From Leptolyngbyaceae cyanobacterium SM1_4_3 (GTDB lineage Bacteria; Cyanobacteriota; Cyanobacteriia; Elainellales; Elainellaceae): 33,527 bases of DNA. Shown one piece after another: positions 1-8,399 of the stretch (the first letter of the stretch is position 1; each line of letters begins with the position of its first letter). A program made the translations under genes and the position numbers. Location of the stretch: the NCBI GenBank assembly GCA_012031415.1, contig JAAUTN010000033.1, forward strand, positions 1 to 33,527, given 5' to 3'. Under the pieces are notes generated by a model. It saw only the letters and a list, made by a program, of their open reading frames with translations. It was not told the origin of the DNA and did no database searches.

Positions 1-314
1 GAGTTTTGCCTGAGGCACTTTCAAAAAATTAATAATTTTTAGATTACAACAAGTCTAGTTCCACTAGTAAATTTCGGCTTAAATTTACCAACCGTTTAGA
101 GTGTGAGCCGTCTCGCTCACGCGGGCAAGATGCCCGCGTATGGTATCCAAACTTCCGTCACTCTGTACTAGATGCCTTGCCAACAGGTCTATCAGGAGCT
201 TAAACTCTGCCAGTAATTTTCTGTCATTACGGTATCTTCTATACTGTCTTAGAGGTTCTGCGAACAAACCAAAAAACCTTGAAGCATCTAGACCTCAAGG
301 TTTTCAGAGATTTA
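1..314. other. Gene-free stretch before tRNA-Gly
   Basis: I see no convincing gene here. Two overlapping short open frames exist (minus 85-267 with a TTG start, plus 140-403, which runs through the tRNA). Neither has a recognisable motif or a ribosome binding site. The minus frame would give a helical, Leu/Arg-rich 60-residue peptide and could be a relic. The only clear structure is the double hairpin at 103-137. Confidence 0.5.
103..137. repeat. Double hairpin repeat element
   Basis: Two adjacent inverted repeats are visible. GTGAGC (103-108) pairs with GCTCAC (115-120). It is followed at once by GCGGGCA (121-127), which pairs with TGCCCGC (131-137). Such back-to-back small hairpins are common dispersed elements in cyanobacterial intergenic DNA. 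No T-tract follows on either strand, so I do not call it a terminator. Confidence 0.6.
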
Positions 315-385
315 AGCGGGTGGGGGGAATCGAACCCCCATCATTAGCTTGGAAGGCTAAGGTTTTACCACTAAACTACACCCGC
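315..385 (-). tRNA. tRNA-Gly (anticodon UCC)
   Basis: Read on the minus strand, the acceptor arm GCGGGTG pairs with CACCCGC next to a U discriminator at 315. The anticodon stem TTAGC/GCTAA encloses the loop CTTCCAA, giving anticodon UCC. The T arm is GGGGG-TTCGATT-CCCCC. All arms close, and no CCA is encoded. It lies about 100 bases downstream of the end of the TonB-like gene on the same strand. Confidence 0.95.
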
Positions 386-482
386 ATAGGCTTTCCAGAT
401 TGAAGGAGCGATCGCCTCACCTGGTTCAATCCCAATTCTATGCCTAAACTAGGATATCACGTCTTTATGCTCTTTGTGCTAG

Positions 483-1535
483 CTACTGAATCGAGCTAAT
501 AGTAATCGTCACTTGCTGGTTGTCACTAGCCCAGGGTACCCCTTCCTGCAAAGCGGGGTTGAACTCTAGCCAGTTTGTCACCAGACACAGTGCAAGCTGA
601 TTATAGGCATAGCTCTCGCTTGCCGTGTTGCCTATCTGAGCATCAGAGACAGACCCGTTTGCTTCCACTCTGACGTTAACATCAACCGGAGTACCCAGAT
701 ATGCATCTGCTTCTGCCAGATATTGGGCGTACTGCTCTTGTGCCGTCTGGGCCGTTCCTCCAGGCTCAACTGGACAGCCAAAACTGGTTGGGTCAGGCAG
801 GCGATCGCGCCCTGGCTTAACCGTCGCAAGCTGAGTCGGGATATCGAAAAGACGATCCGGTCTTTGGCTGACAACCGGATTGACTACCCAACCTGTAGAA
901 TTCACATTTGCATCTACTGGCACTGTGGGCAATCCAGAGTCACTTGTCGAAGCATCGGGGTTTGTGTTTCCCTCCCCTCCAGCGGAAGCAGGCTCGTCGG
1001 CAGGAGCCGTCGTTTCACCACCAGTACCAGCCCCCGAATCTGAATCAGGCTCCCCTGAGTCAGGATTTTCTGTTGAAGAATCTGTAGATTGCTCTGACTC
1101 AGTTGGAGGTGGCGCTGGAGCGGGCGGTTCTTCAACTGGCGGTTCGATGGGTGGTTCTAGTGGCAGTTCTGGCGGTTCTAGCGTAGGTTCCGGTTCTGGC
1201 GGTGGCGACGGAAATGCTTCAATCGGCTGAGTAGACGGGGAAGGCTGAGACTCAAGCTGCTGAGTAGTGGCATCAGATTGAGTGGAGTTGGAGGCGATCG
1301 CCACAGGCGCTTCAGCCGTTGGGTCAAGTTCAACCAGATCGATCGCAACGGGGGTAATCTGAGGCTGCTCCCCAGCACGTCGCGCCTGTAGCGGCAAAAT
1401 AATTATCACCAGCAGCAAGTGGAACACAACCGAGCCAGTTGCCACCATCAGCCACAACGCGGGCGGGTCTGTGTGTCGTCGCCTGTTGTCCGTCGTGGGA
1501 AGTTTTGGTTTAGGGGCTTGAGTCAATCGTGCCAT
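483..1535 (-). CDS. TonB-like energy-transducing protein
   Basis: The 350-residue protein has a TonB-type plan. A short basic N-terminus (residues 1-24) is followed by one membrane helix at about 26-48. Then comes a long Pro/Glu/Ser-rich spacer (about 75-200) and a small C-terminal domain (about 250-350) that would contact outer-membrane receptors. In the family, such proteins couple the inner-membrane proton gradient to TonB-dependent transport. The start is the ATG at 1533-1535; its upstream sequence is pyrimidine-rich and shows no clear Shine-Dalgarno. No exbB/exbD lies nearby. The Pro-rich spacer gives a long antisense open frame (plus 880-1230), which I regard as a shadow. The architecture is clear, but the C-terminal domain is divergent, so substrate and partner are unknown. 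Confidence 0.75.
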   Translation of the reverse strand: MARLTQAPKPKLPTTDNRRRHTDPPALWLMVATGSVVFHLLLVIIILPLQARRAGEQPQITPVAIDLVELDPTAEAPVAIASNSTQSDATTQQLESQPSPSTQPIEAFPSPPPEPEPTLEPPELPLEPPIEPPVEEPPAPAPPPTESEQSTDSSTENPDSGEPDSDSGAGTGGETTAPADEPASAGGEGNTNPDASTSDSGLPTVPVDANVNSTGWVVNPVVSQRPDRLFDIPTQLATVKPGRDRLPDPTSFGCPVEPGGTAQTAQEQYAQYLAEADAYLGTPVDVNVRVEANGSVSDAQIGNTASESYAYNQLALCLVTNWLEFNPALQEGVPWASDNQQVTITISSIQ

Positions 1536-1573
1536 GCAGGAGGGTTAATTGTTGATGCTCCCAGTGATCATAG

Positions 1574-1713
1574 CGAAGGAGGGGCGGGGCGGAAGAGGGG
1601 AGGCTTATGATAGATGTAGCGATCGCACAAAGTTTTTAGCTAGTTGAACACACAACTCCTATTGGGGCATCCTCTATCCTTACTTCTCCGCCCTCCGCCC
1701 TCCCTCTTCCGCC
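1574..1713. repeat. Inverted heptamer repeats between kinase and TonB-like gene
   Basis: Purine-rich sequence at 1574-1603 (GGCGGAAGAGGG at 1588-1599) is matched in inverse orientation by CCCTCTTCCGCC at 1702-1713. The second arm reads as 7-base units: CTCCGCC 1686-1692, CTCCGCC 1693-1699, CTCCCTC 1700-1706, TTCCGCC 1707-1713. It abuts the kinase stop codon. It belongs to the same heptamer style seen at other gene ends in this window. Confidence 0.6.
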
Positions 1714-3489
1714 TCACCGCCAGCCCAGCCAGCGCAAGCAGGGGACAAAGACATAGTGGCTGATGCCCAGACAGCTTCCTAGAGTCAGGCTGAGTAGACA
1801 GAAGAAGACCAGACACGCCCAAAAGCTAATTCCAATCGAATTTGCTAACGGTGTGGTTGTGAAAACCTGCCATAGCTCAGCAATGAACGGAACGTTTAGC
1901 CATCCCAGGGCAGCGATAAATGGAGTCAGGCTGGTGGCTGCAACGAGGGCGTAGAGCAGGTGGTGGCTGGGTAGCCCCAGTCCTAAAGTCAGGAGTGGGG
2001 GAGCGATCGCCACAAACACTGCCAGTCCAACTACTGCACCTTGAGTCAGCGAAAACTGCAATCCTGCCCAGCCGAGCCAATAGCTTAAAACTCCGGTGAA
2101 GCCCGAGACAATTCCCCGTCGCCGCTGCTCAAAGCCGCCTGCTGCGGTCAAGCCGAGGGCTGTTCCCAGCCCAGCTAAGCCAAACATGAGAAACCCCGGC
2201 TCAACCGTGAGTGCGAGATCAGGAATCCAGCGAACCAATTGATTAGATAGCAGTTCTGCCAAATTAGTTCCCACAGGTGAGCCGTAGGAGAGCAAAAACC
2301 CGATCGCAGTGCCAACGCCAGCCCCCGCAGTGGCTAAAGTTGTACTCCAGCAAGTGTCGAGAACGGCTTTAAACGTCCAAACGGTGGCTTGGAGAGTGGC
2401 GGTGGCGATCGCCACAATTCCCTGCTTCCCCGCTTTAGTTCCCTTCTGCAACGCTGCAACGACTGGATTTTTGGGAATCGTCAGCCCCACTGCTCCCCTC
2501 CCATGGGCTGCAACAAATGGCGCAATTTTTCTCAGCCGCAGTCGAATCTCCTCAGCCGACTCAGGGCGGCGCTGCGGGTTTGCCCGCACTAACTGATCTA
2601 GCAAATCTGCCAAATTGGGATTTACCTGCACCAGGGTGCGCCAGCGCAACTCTCCTGTAATTGGGTCTTCTAGCTGCACCGGATAGCGCCCCGTCAGCAG
2701 GTGAATCAGCGTTCGACCCAGCGCATAAAAATCAGCCGACGGCTGAATGTCGTCGCCTTCTACTTGCTCTGGAGGGCTGTAACCCGGAGATACCAGGCGA
2801 GTAGAGCTAATTGAATTTGGAACGGGTAGCGCTTGCATCTGCTTTGCCCCACCAAAGTCGATCGCCACTAGTTGCCCTGTTTCAAGCCGCACCATCAGGT
2901 TGGCAGGCTTCAAGTCTCGATGCACAATCCGATGGGCGTGCAGTTCTTGCAGAATGTCTAATGCCTGATAAAACCAGTTCACCACCCAGGCTTCTGGGCA
3001 GCCCTGCGGATGCTGCTCTAAAATATCCTGCAAGGTTTGACCGTTAATTTTCTCCATCACCAGGCAGGGAAGCGTCGTGTGAACTGTGCCTGACGAGTTT
3101 GGGAGAAGATTTAAGGAAGGAATTCTGCCTGAGTTAGTGGCGATCGCCCGTCGCTCCATCGCCACCTCAAAATAGCTTCCCGACTCCACTTTGGGAACTC
3201 CCGGATGGTTTAGCCTTGCCAGCACCGCCGCTTCCTGCTCAAACAGTTCCCGTGCTTTAGGAATCTGTTCAACTAGAACTTTCAGAACTTTTTCCGAGCG
3301 TGTCTGCAAGTCATAAACCGCATAAGTAACTGCAAATCCACCCGACCCCAAAATTTGCAGCGGCAGATATCGTCCTCGCAACTGCAACATTGACCCGCAG
3401 CGCTGACAAAACCGATTGCCCCAAACCTGGCATGGCTGAGTGCAATTCGGATTAATGCAGTAAATCGACACCGGAGCAGATTGAGACAC
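1714..3489 (-). CDS. Ser/Thr protein kinase, zinc ribbon plus membrane C-terminus
   Basis: This is a Hanks-type kinase of 591 residues. The N-terminus has a Cys cluster (C11, C16, C20, C28, C31) resembling the zinc ribbon of cyanobacterial kinases. The kinase domain follows. It has a glycine loop GSGGFAV (48-54), catalytic Lys K70, helix-C Glu probably E86, HRDLKPAN (190-197), DFG (211-213), and a SPGYSPPEQ activation-segment end. All catalytic residues are present, so it should be active. After about residue 370 there are some six hydrophobic helices, which place it in the membrane with the kinase domain in the cytoplasm. The start is GTG at 3487-3489. It runs toward the TonB-like gene but is separated from it by the inverted repeat. 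The substrate is unknown. Confidence 0.9.
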   Translation of the reverse strand: MSQSAPVSIYCINPNCTQPCQVWGNRFCQRCGSMLQLRGRYLPLQILGSGGFAVTYAVYDLQTRSEKVLKVLVEQIPKARELFEQEAAVLARLNHPGVPKVESGSYFEVAMERRAIATNSGRIPSLNLLPNSSGTVHTTLPCLVMEKINGQTLQDILEQHPQGCPEAWVVNWFYQALDILQELHAHRIVHRDLKPANLMVRLETGQLVAIDFGGAKQMQALPVPNSISSTRLVSPGYSPPEQVEGDDIQPSADFYALGRTLIHLLTGRYPVQLEDPITGELRWRTLVQVNPNLADLLDQLVRANPQRRPESAEEIRLRLRKIAPFVAAHGRGAVGLTIPKNPVVAALQKGTKAGKQGIVAIATATLQATVWTFKAVLDTCWSTTLATAGAGVGTAIGFLLSYGSPVGTNLAELLSNQLVRWIPDLALTVEPGFLMFGLAGLGTALGLTAAGGFEQRRRGIVSGFTGVLSYWLGWAGLQFSLTQGAVVGLAVFVAIAPPLLTLGLGLPSHHLLYALVAATSLTPFIAALGWLNVPFIAELWQVFTTTPLANSIGISFWACLVFFCLLSLTLGSCLGISHYVFVPCLRWLGWR

Positions 3490-3930
3490 GGGAGCGATCG
3501 CTAAAAAGACACAAACATTCAGTATCTAACTTCAAACTGTAGCGCCCAACCCCTATTAACTGACAAATCCCTCGCTCAAATTCCGAAAGTCCGGTGGAAA
3601 CACAGCATCCAATATAATCCGGGCAAGCTTTTCCTTGTTACGAATCCTTGCCTGAAAACAAGGAGGTTCCCCAATTTCCATCCCTGATTCCTATTAAAAA
3701 ATCTTTACATCTCCAGAAATGCTTACATCAAAAGATGTGGATAAAACATTGCGATTAGTAAACAAAAGTCGGAATATTTTTTATTGAGTTAATAAATTTT
3801 GATTATCTGTTAGAAACATAAATGGTCGTTATAGATAAGCAAAGAACTTTGGAAGTTTCCCTTATAAAATTCCTGATATATTTCTTAGGAACCCAATCGG
3901 TCGCGGCAATCGGAAGAAGAGGAGTTGATT

Positions 3931-3946
3931 ATTAGTTTGATCTAAG
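3931..3946. promoter_or_regulatory. Candidate RbcR/LysR-type operator
   Basis: The dyad ATTAG-TTTGAT-CTAAG resembles the ATTA-spacer-TAAT type of site used by the LysR-family regulator RbcR on cyanobacterial carbon-fixation genes. The spacer is six bases and the last half-site base differs from the usual form, so this is a weak match placed by context. Confidence 0.25.
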
Positions 3947-4056
3947 CCCTGCACTACGGCCGACTTGACGACCGACCAGGATTGTTATTTGCACTTTATT
4001 TGCAAGGTTACTGTTTGCATTACTGTCTGCTAGTGCTTCTTGACGTAGTTTGTGTC

Positions 4057-4079
4057 GCTTAACTGAGATGATGTTAAGC
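4057..4079 (+). promoter_or_regulatory. Hairpin in rbcL 5' leader
   Basis: GCTTAAC (4057-4063) and GTTAAGC (4073-4079) form a perfect 7-bp inverted repeat around a 9-base loop. It sits about 50 bases before the rbcL start. In the transcript it would be a leader stem-loop. A role in message stability or translation is inference only. Confidence 0.45.
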
Positions 4080-4131
4080 AGCAACGGGTTCTTAGTTGTC
4101 TAGAGCTAATTGATTCACAGGAAGGGAAACG

Positions 4132-5562
4132 ATGTCTTATTCTCAAACGCGAACTCAGACGAAATCTGGGTATAAGGCTGGGGTTCAAGATTACAAGCTG
4201 ACTTATTACACCCCAGATTACACTCCTAAAGATACGGATATTTTGGCAGCTTTTCGAGTCACGCCTCAGCCTGGTGTTCCGCCCGAAGAAGCAGCGGCGG
4301 CGGTTGCGGCTGAGTCTTCTACGGGTACCTGGACAACCGTATGGACTGACCTGTTGACCGACCTCGATCGCTACAAAGGCCGTTGCTATGACATCGAGCC
4401 AGTTCGGGGTGATGACAACCAGTTCATTGCTTACATTGCCTATCCTCTAGATCTGTTTGAGGAAGGCTCTGTCACCAATATGTTGACCTCGATTGTAGGG
4501 AACGTGTTTGGTTTCAAAGCGCTAAAAGCGCTGCGTCTAGAAGACCTGCGAATCCCCGTTGCTTACCTCAAGACTTTCCAGGGGCCTCCTCACGGCATTC
4601 AGGTCGAGCGCGACAAGATCAACAAATACGGTCGTCCTCTGCTAGGCTGCACGATCAAGCCGAAGTTAGGTCTGTCTGCTAAGAACTACGGTCGGGCAGT
4701 CTATGAGTGCCTGCGCGGTGGTCTTGACTTTACCAAAGATGACGAGAACATCAACTCTCAGCCATTCCAGCGCTGGCGCGATCGCTTCCTCTTCGTTGCC
4801 GAAGCCATCCACAAAGCTCAGGCTGAAACGGGTGAAATCAAGGGGCATTACCTCAACTGTACTGCTGCTACCTGTGAAGATATGCTAGAGCGGGCAGAGT
4901 TCGCCAAAGAACTGAAAATGCCCATCATTATGCATGACTACCTCACCGCAGGCTTTACCGCCAACACCACGCTGGCAAAGTGGTGCCGTGCGAATGGCAT
5001 TTTGCTCCACATCCACCGGGCAATGCACGCCGTAATTGACCGTCAAAAGAATCATGGAATTCACTTCCGAGTGCTTGCCAAGACCCTGCGGATGTCCGGT
5101 GGCGACCACATTCACACCGGAACCGTCGTCGGTAAGCTAGAAGGCGAACGCGGCATCACGATGGGCTTTGTGGATCTGCTGCGTGAAAACTATGTTGAGA
5201 AAGACCCTTCTCGCGGCATCTACTTCACTCAAGACTGGGCTTCCATGCCTGGTGTAATGGCAGTAGCTTCCGGTGGTATCCACGTCTGGCATATGCCCGC
5301 ACTGGTAGAAATCTTCGGGGATGACTCCGTGCTTCAGTTTGGTGGTGGCACCCTCGGACACCCCTGGGGTAATGCGCCAGGGGCAACTGCAAACCGGGTT
5401 GCTCTGGAAGCTTGCGTCCAGGCACGGAACGAAGGTCGCTCCCTGGCTCGTGAAGGTAACGATGTCATTCGTGAAGCCTGCAAGTGGTCGCCTGAATTGG
5501 CTGCGGCTTGCGAACTGTGGAAGGAAATCAAGTTTGAATTTGAGGCGGTTGATACCGTCTGA
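4132..5562 (+). CDS. rbcL: RuBisCO large subunit, form IB
   Basis: This is the catalytic subunit of ribulose-1,5-bisphosphate carboxylase/oxygenase, which fixes CO2 in the carboxysome as an L8S8 complex. At 476 residues it is full length. Visible landmarks are the N-terminal stretch ending in [17 protein letters not shown] with active-site K176 and K178, and FTKDDEN with the carbamylated lysine K202 and Mg ligands D204 and E205. [15 protein letters not shown] contains loop-6 lysine (about K335). The start ATG is fixed by AGGAAGG 7 bases upstream. It is first in the rbcL-rbcX-rbcS operon. A second open frame on the opposite strand (5137-5679) is a shadow. Confidence 0.99.
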   Translation: MSYSQTRTQTKSGYKAGVQDYKLTYYTPDYTPKDTDILAAFRVTPQPGVPPEEAAAAVAAESSTGTWTTVWTDLLTDLDRYKGRCYDIEPVRGDDNQFIAYIAYPLDLFEEGSVTNMLTSIVGNVFGFKALKALRLEDLRIPVAYLKTFQGPPHGIQVERDKINKYGRPLLGCTIKPKLGLSAKNYGRAVYECLRGGLDFTKDDENINSQPFQRWRDRFLFVAEAIHKAQAETGEIKGHYLNCTAATCEDMLERAEFAKELKMPIIMHDYLTAGFTANTTLAKWCRANGILLHIHRAMHAVIDRQKNHGIHFRVLAKTLRMSGGDHIHTGTVVGKLEGERGITMGFVDLLRENYVEKDPSRGIYFTQDWASMPGVMAVASGGIHVWHMPALVEIFGDDSVLQFGGGTLGHPWGNAPGATANRVALEACVQARNEGRSLAREGNDVIREACKWSPELAAACELWKEIKFEFEAVDTV

Positions 5563-5565
5563 TCT

Positions 5566-5707
5566 GGAAGGATGAAGGATGAGGGATAAGGATGAATTCA
5601 AGCCATTCCTGGAACTTTGTCCCTCATGCTTCTTAAGATGGATGAAAGTTAAGGATGGACACTGTTCCTCATCTTTCATCCCTCATCCTTCATCCCTCAT
5701 CCCTTCC
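5566..5707. repeat. Inverted heptamer repeats between rbcL and rbcX
   Basis: Immediately after the rbcL stop, 5566-5596 carries purine-rich 7-base units of the type GGATGAA/GGATGAG/GGATAAG. The span 5667-5707 carries the complementary pyrimidine-rich form (TTCATCC/CTCATCC units). The arms are near-perfect reverse complements about 70 bases apart, so the transcript can form a large stem-loop ending just before the rbcX ATG. The pyrimidine-rich arm replaces any ribosome binding site for rbcX. Confidence 0.75.
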
Positions 5708-5710
5708 CCG

Positions 5711-6127
5711 ATGGATCTCAAACAAGTTGCGAAGGATACTGCCAAAACGATCGTGAGCTACCTGACTTATCAGGCTGTGAGAACGGTTGTTGCTCAGCTT
5801 CGAGAGACGAATCCGCCACTTAGCATCTGGCTAAATGGGTTCTCTTCAACTGGCAAAATCCAGGATGGAGAGGTTTACCTCCAAGAACTGTTAGAAGCAA
5901 ATCAGCAGCTTGCCTTTCGCGTAATGACGGTGAGAGCACACCTGGCAGAGGAAATCTCGGATTTTTTGCCAGAAATGATTCGCACTGGCATTCAGCAGGC
6001 AAATGTGGAGCATCGTCGCCAATATCTTGAGCGAGTCACGCAACTGAGTTTATCGGCACCGCTGTCGATCGCTGAGCCGCCAGTTGACTCAGAACCGGGA
6101 TCTGACGATTCAGATGAGTCCATTTAG
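5711..6127 (+). CDS. rbcX: RuBisCO assembly chaperone RbcX
   Basis: RbcX is a helical homodimer that binds the C-terminal tail of newly folded RbcL and promotes assembly of the large-subunit octamer. The 138-residue protein starts MDLKQVAKDT. It keeps the peptide-groove residues Y17, Y20 and Q29, and ends in an acidic tail. The frame is open further upstream to 5579, but that extension only translates the heptamer repeat; homologues start at the ATG at 5711, which I use. No Shine-Dalgarno is visible, so translation may depend on coupling or on the repeat structure. Its place between rbcL and rbcS is typical. Confidence 0.96.
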   Translation: MDLKQVAKDTAKTIVSYLTYQAVRTVVAQLRETNPPLSIWLNGFSSTGKIQDGEVYLQELLEANQQLAFRVMTVRAHLAEEISDFLPEMIRTGIQQANVEHRRQYLERVTQLSLSAPLSIAEPPVDSEPGSDDSDESI

Positions 6128-6182
6128 CGGTTGGTGATTGGTCAACATTTAGCACTCAACTCCAAAACCTACCGAAACAACC

Positions 6183-6527
6183 ATGCAAACTCTACGCAAA
6201 GAACGCCGTTACGAAACTCTTTCCTACTTGCCTCCTTTAAGCGATCAGCAAATCGCTAAGCAGGTTCAGTACATTCTCGATCAGGGCTATTTCCCAGCGA
6301 TCGAATTCAACGAAACTTCTGAGCCAACTGACTATTACTGGACGATGTGGAAGCTGCCTTTGTTTAACGCAGGTAGCGTTCAAGAAGTGCTGCAAGAAGT
6401 CAATGAGTGCCGCAACGCTTACCGTGACTCTTATGTGCGGGTTGTCGGATTTGACAACATCAAGCAGTGTCAAGTTCTTAGCTTCATTATCCACAAGCCC
6501 GGTGGCAGCAATAGCTACCGCTACTAG
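6183..6527 (+). CDS. rbcS: RuBisCO small subunit
   Basis: The small subunit of form-I RuBisCO caps the L8 core and tunes catalysis. The 114 residues have the usual cyanobacterial plan: [19 protein letters not shown] at the N-terminus, [11 protein letters not shown] (residues about 51-61), and [17 protein letters not shown] near the C-terminus. The start ATG has only a weak purine stretch ahead of it. It is the third gene of the rbc operon, 55 bases after rbcX, and is followed by two hairpins that end the transcript. Confidence 0.98.
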   Translation: MQTLRKERRYETLSYLPPLSDQQIAKQVQYILDQGYFPAIEFNETSEPTDYYWTMWKLPLFNAGSVQEVLQEVNECRNAYRDSYVRVVGFDNIKQCQVLSFIIHKPGGSNSYRY

Positions 6528-6546
6528 GGTTTAGGTACTGTTTCCT

Positions 6547-6580
6547 CGTCTCATTCCCAGACCATGCTAAGAATGAGACG
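6547..6580 (+). terminator. First hairpin after rbcS
   Basis: CGTCTCATTC (6547-6556) and GAATGAGACG (6571-6580) form a perfect 10-bp stem with a 14-base loop, 20 bases after the rbcS stop. A loose T-rich stretch follows about 10 bases later. It may stabilise the 3' end rather than terminate by itself. Confidence 0.6.
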
Positions 6581-6605
6581 ATAATGAGTTTCTTTTGTTT
6601 TACTC

Positions 6606-6652
6606 AAGCGGGTAGAGAATGCACAGTTGTACTCTTTACCCGCTTTGCTTTT
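6606..6652 (+). terminator. Rho-independent terminator of rbc operon
   Basis: AAGCGGGTAGAGA (6606-6618) pairs with TCTTTACCCGCTT (6633-6645), a 13-bp stem with one G:U pair and a 14-base loop. It is followed by TGCTTTTC. This is the stronger of the two tandem hairpins and the likely end of the rbcLXS message. Confidence 0.75.
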
Positions 6653-6729
6653 CGTTACTAGCATTCTTTATAGTAGGTCCATGGCCTAAAGTTTTTTCAT
6701 CTCTCTGTTATGTCAGTCACTAAAGGGTG

Positions 6730-6852
6730 TTATGAACTTTGCGCTGAGAACCCAGCAAAACGTTTAAGCACGGACCAATCCTTTTTTGCTTCTGACCACT
6801 TCACGACTGCCAATTGAATTCCCTCTGCTGCTGCATCCTGGGCGGCTTGCTC
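6730..6852 (-). pseudogene. Relic of IS5-group transposase
   Basis: On the minus strand, between stop codons at 6853-6855 and 6730-6732, a 40-codon frame reads EQAAQDAAAEGIQLAVVKWS, then EAKKDWSVLKRF. This resembles the GIQLEVVKxPEAKKGF segment near the C-terminus of IS5-group DDE transposases, which should continue into a conserved RRWVVERSFAW block that is garbled here. There is no start, no DDE core and no terminal repeats, so it is at most a decayed fragment. The match is from memory of the family and moderate at best. Confidence 0.4.
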
Positions 6853-7175
6853 TTAGTCTATAAAGATGTGACAGTATCTCACTTCAACAGCACATCATGT
6901 GGGTGAGCAGTAAGAAGTTATTTGTGTTGCGTGTCATTATGCTGTGTTGCAGATTCAGCCAAATGGCTCAACTCATTAGTCAACGCTCACACGTAGATTA
7001 TTACGTAGTCCTCTGTGAAATTTCGCAGGTTCATGAAATTTTCTGAGTAGGTCAAGTGCCTTTACCAATGCGCTGTCTTGTCATATTGCAGCAGGGCGTT
7101 CTGTTGCCACATTTTTAGCTCATTCCCTCTATCTGCACATTTCATAGTCTCTAACCTCAAGCCTGTCCATCTTTA
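6853..7175. other. Gene-free stretch before 353-aa gene
   Basis: I see no open frame of note, RNA gene or terminator. It presumably carries the promoter of the downstream gene and maybe more transposase debris. Confidence 0.4.
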
Positions 7176-8237
7176 ATGGAGAAAAGCGTGCTAAGAGAAA
7201 GCGTACTCCCCGATACTATCCATCAAGATAGCCCCTCAGTCAAAAGCCTGGTTAACCTGTGGACATCTCGCTACACCACCGATCTATCCACGTTTTCCTC
7301 ACAGACGGGTAAAGAAGCAGTGGTTCAACTGGTTAAAACCTCTTCTTTGGCGGGGCGCAGCCAAACCGTTAAGCATCTCAAGCGAATTCTGCAAATCAAC
7401 TGCGAACGGGCAGGCATCCAGTCCAACACGCTTTTTTCCTACATTCCCAACGTAGTTAACCTCAGTGATGCTCAGCGCATTGCCGCTGCCGCAATGCATC
7501 TCTATGAAAAAACTCTGGAATTTTATGAACAGCAGTCACCCTCGCCTGCGTCATTTGTGCTACAGCCCTCGCTGGGCATCCAGGCAATCACACAGCTATT
7601 AGAAGAACTTGAGCCAGCCTTGCAGGAGTTGCGACATCAGCACCTTACAGCAAAAGATTCAAGGGCGATCGCCTTTTTGAGTACTCAGTTTCATTTCAGC
7701 AGCCAATTTCTGCTCAAGCGACTCACCCCGGTTGAACAACTGCTGGTTTCTCCCTACTTCAGGTTTCTTGAGGAGCAGGTTTGCATTCCCTGGAAGCGTG
7801 TCTGTGAGGCTGCCGCTGGGCACACTTTGCAGTCTCCCAGACTGTCCCTAGTTCAACAAATGTTGCCCCGCAGCCACGACATTGGCTTATCTGTGTCTCG
7901 TCGCGTCGTGCAGTTAAACCCCCACTACCAAAGTCAGCGTGGATCGCTGAGCAATCCGGGTGTTATGGCATCCAGCATTCGGGACGTGCAGATGTTTCAG
8001 GGCTACCTCTGGCTCTCCATTCTTGAAGGCAGCACAGCCTCAATTGAAGAAGAGCTAGTGCCGCTATGCGTGATGGTCTACCCCAGTGTTAACGTGTCCT
8101 GGAAATTAGCTCATCAGGGAATTCAGCTTTTAACGGAAGAACTTCAGGTCCGAATGCAGCCAGAGCACGTCGAAATTTTTCTACCTTACGCTCAGTCGAT
8201 GCAATCTTTCTTTGCAAAACTTTGTAACCAGGTATAG
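7176..8237 (+). CDS. Hypothetical protein, 353 aa, downstream of rbc operon
   Basis: I do not recognise this family. The protein is soluble-looking, with no signal peptide or membrane helix, and predominantly helical. Residues 30-130 are rich in Ser/Thr and Leu, with a segment NVVNLSDAQRIAAAAMHLYE. The C-terminal third mixes strands and helices (VSWKLAHQGIQLLTEELQVR). No metal-binding or catalytic motif stands out. The start ATG at 7176 has no strong ribosome binding site (a nearby Met or GTG is possible). Composition matches its neighbours. It is separated from rbcS by terminators and a transposase relic, so there is no reason to link it to RuBisCO. Confidence 0.75.
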   Translation: MEKSVLRESVLPDTIHQDSPSVKSLVNLWTSRYTTDLSTFSSQTGKEAVVQLVKTSSLAGRSQTVKHLKRILQINCERAGIQSNTLFSYIPNVVNLSDAQRIAAAAMHLYEKTLEFYEQQSPSPASFVLQPSLGIQAITQLLEELEPALQELRHQHLTAKDSRAIAFLSTQFHFSSQFLLKRLTPVEQLLVSPYFRFLEEQVCIPWKRVCEAAAGHTLQSPRLSLVQQMLPRSHDIGLSVSRRVVQLNPHYQSQRGSLSNPGVMASSIRDVQMFQGYLWLSILEGSTASIEEELVPLCVMVYPSVNVSWKLAHQGIQLLTEELQVRMQPEHVEIFLPYAQSMQSFFAKLCNQV

Positions 8238-8250
8238 TGCTGGGAAAATA

Positions 8251-8271
8251 GGGCGGAGGAAGGAGGGCGAA
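8251..8271 (+). repeat. Three purine heptamers after the 353-aa gene
   Basis: Three 7-base units follow the stop codon by 13 bases: GGGCGGA (8251-8257), GGAAGGA (8258-8264), GGGCGAA (8265-8271). They are the same style as the heptamer repeats elsewhere in the window. Confidence 0.5.
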
Positions 8272-8399
8272 TCTTGTTTATTGAGGCTTTGTCACTTACT
8301 GGTTGTTTTGTACTGCGAGAACGTATAAAAACTCCTGATGCAGCTTTCTAGCTTACCTGGCTGAGAATTTTAGGTGTGGTGTCCATCGGTGGATGTTGT

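Larger units (their letters stand above)
3490..4131 (+). promoter_or_regulatory. Long rbc promoter/leader region
   Basis: The 640 bases between the divergent kinase gene and rbcL contain no gene. The stretch 3690-3890 is strongly AT-rich and probably holds the promoter. I could not pick a convincing -35/-10 pair. A small dyad ACATC-AAAA-GATGT lies at 3725-3738. Nearer the gene are a LysR-like dyad (3931-3946) and a perfect hairpin (4057-4079). AGGAAGG at 4119-4125 is a good ribosome binding site for the rbcL ATG at 4132. Long rbcL leaders are normal in cyanobacteria. Confidence 0.55.

Noticed and set aside
85-403. Two short open frames in front of and across tRNA-Gly
   Set aside because: One runs through the tRNA; neither has a ribosome binding site or family features.
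880-1230. Gly/Ser-rich frame antisense to the TonB-like gene
   Set aside because: It is the reverse of the Pro/Glu-rich spacer and has no independent support.
5137-5679. 180-aa frame antisense to rbcL
   Set aside because: It mirrors a highly conserved gene and extends into the heptamer repeats; a codon-bias shadow.
5579-5710. N-terminal extension of RbcX
   Set aside because: The extra codons only translate the heptamer repeats; homologues start at 5711.
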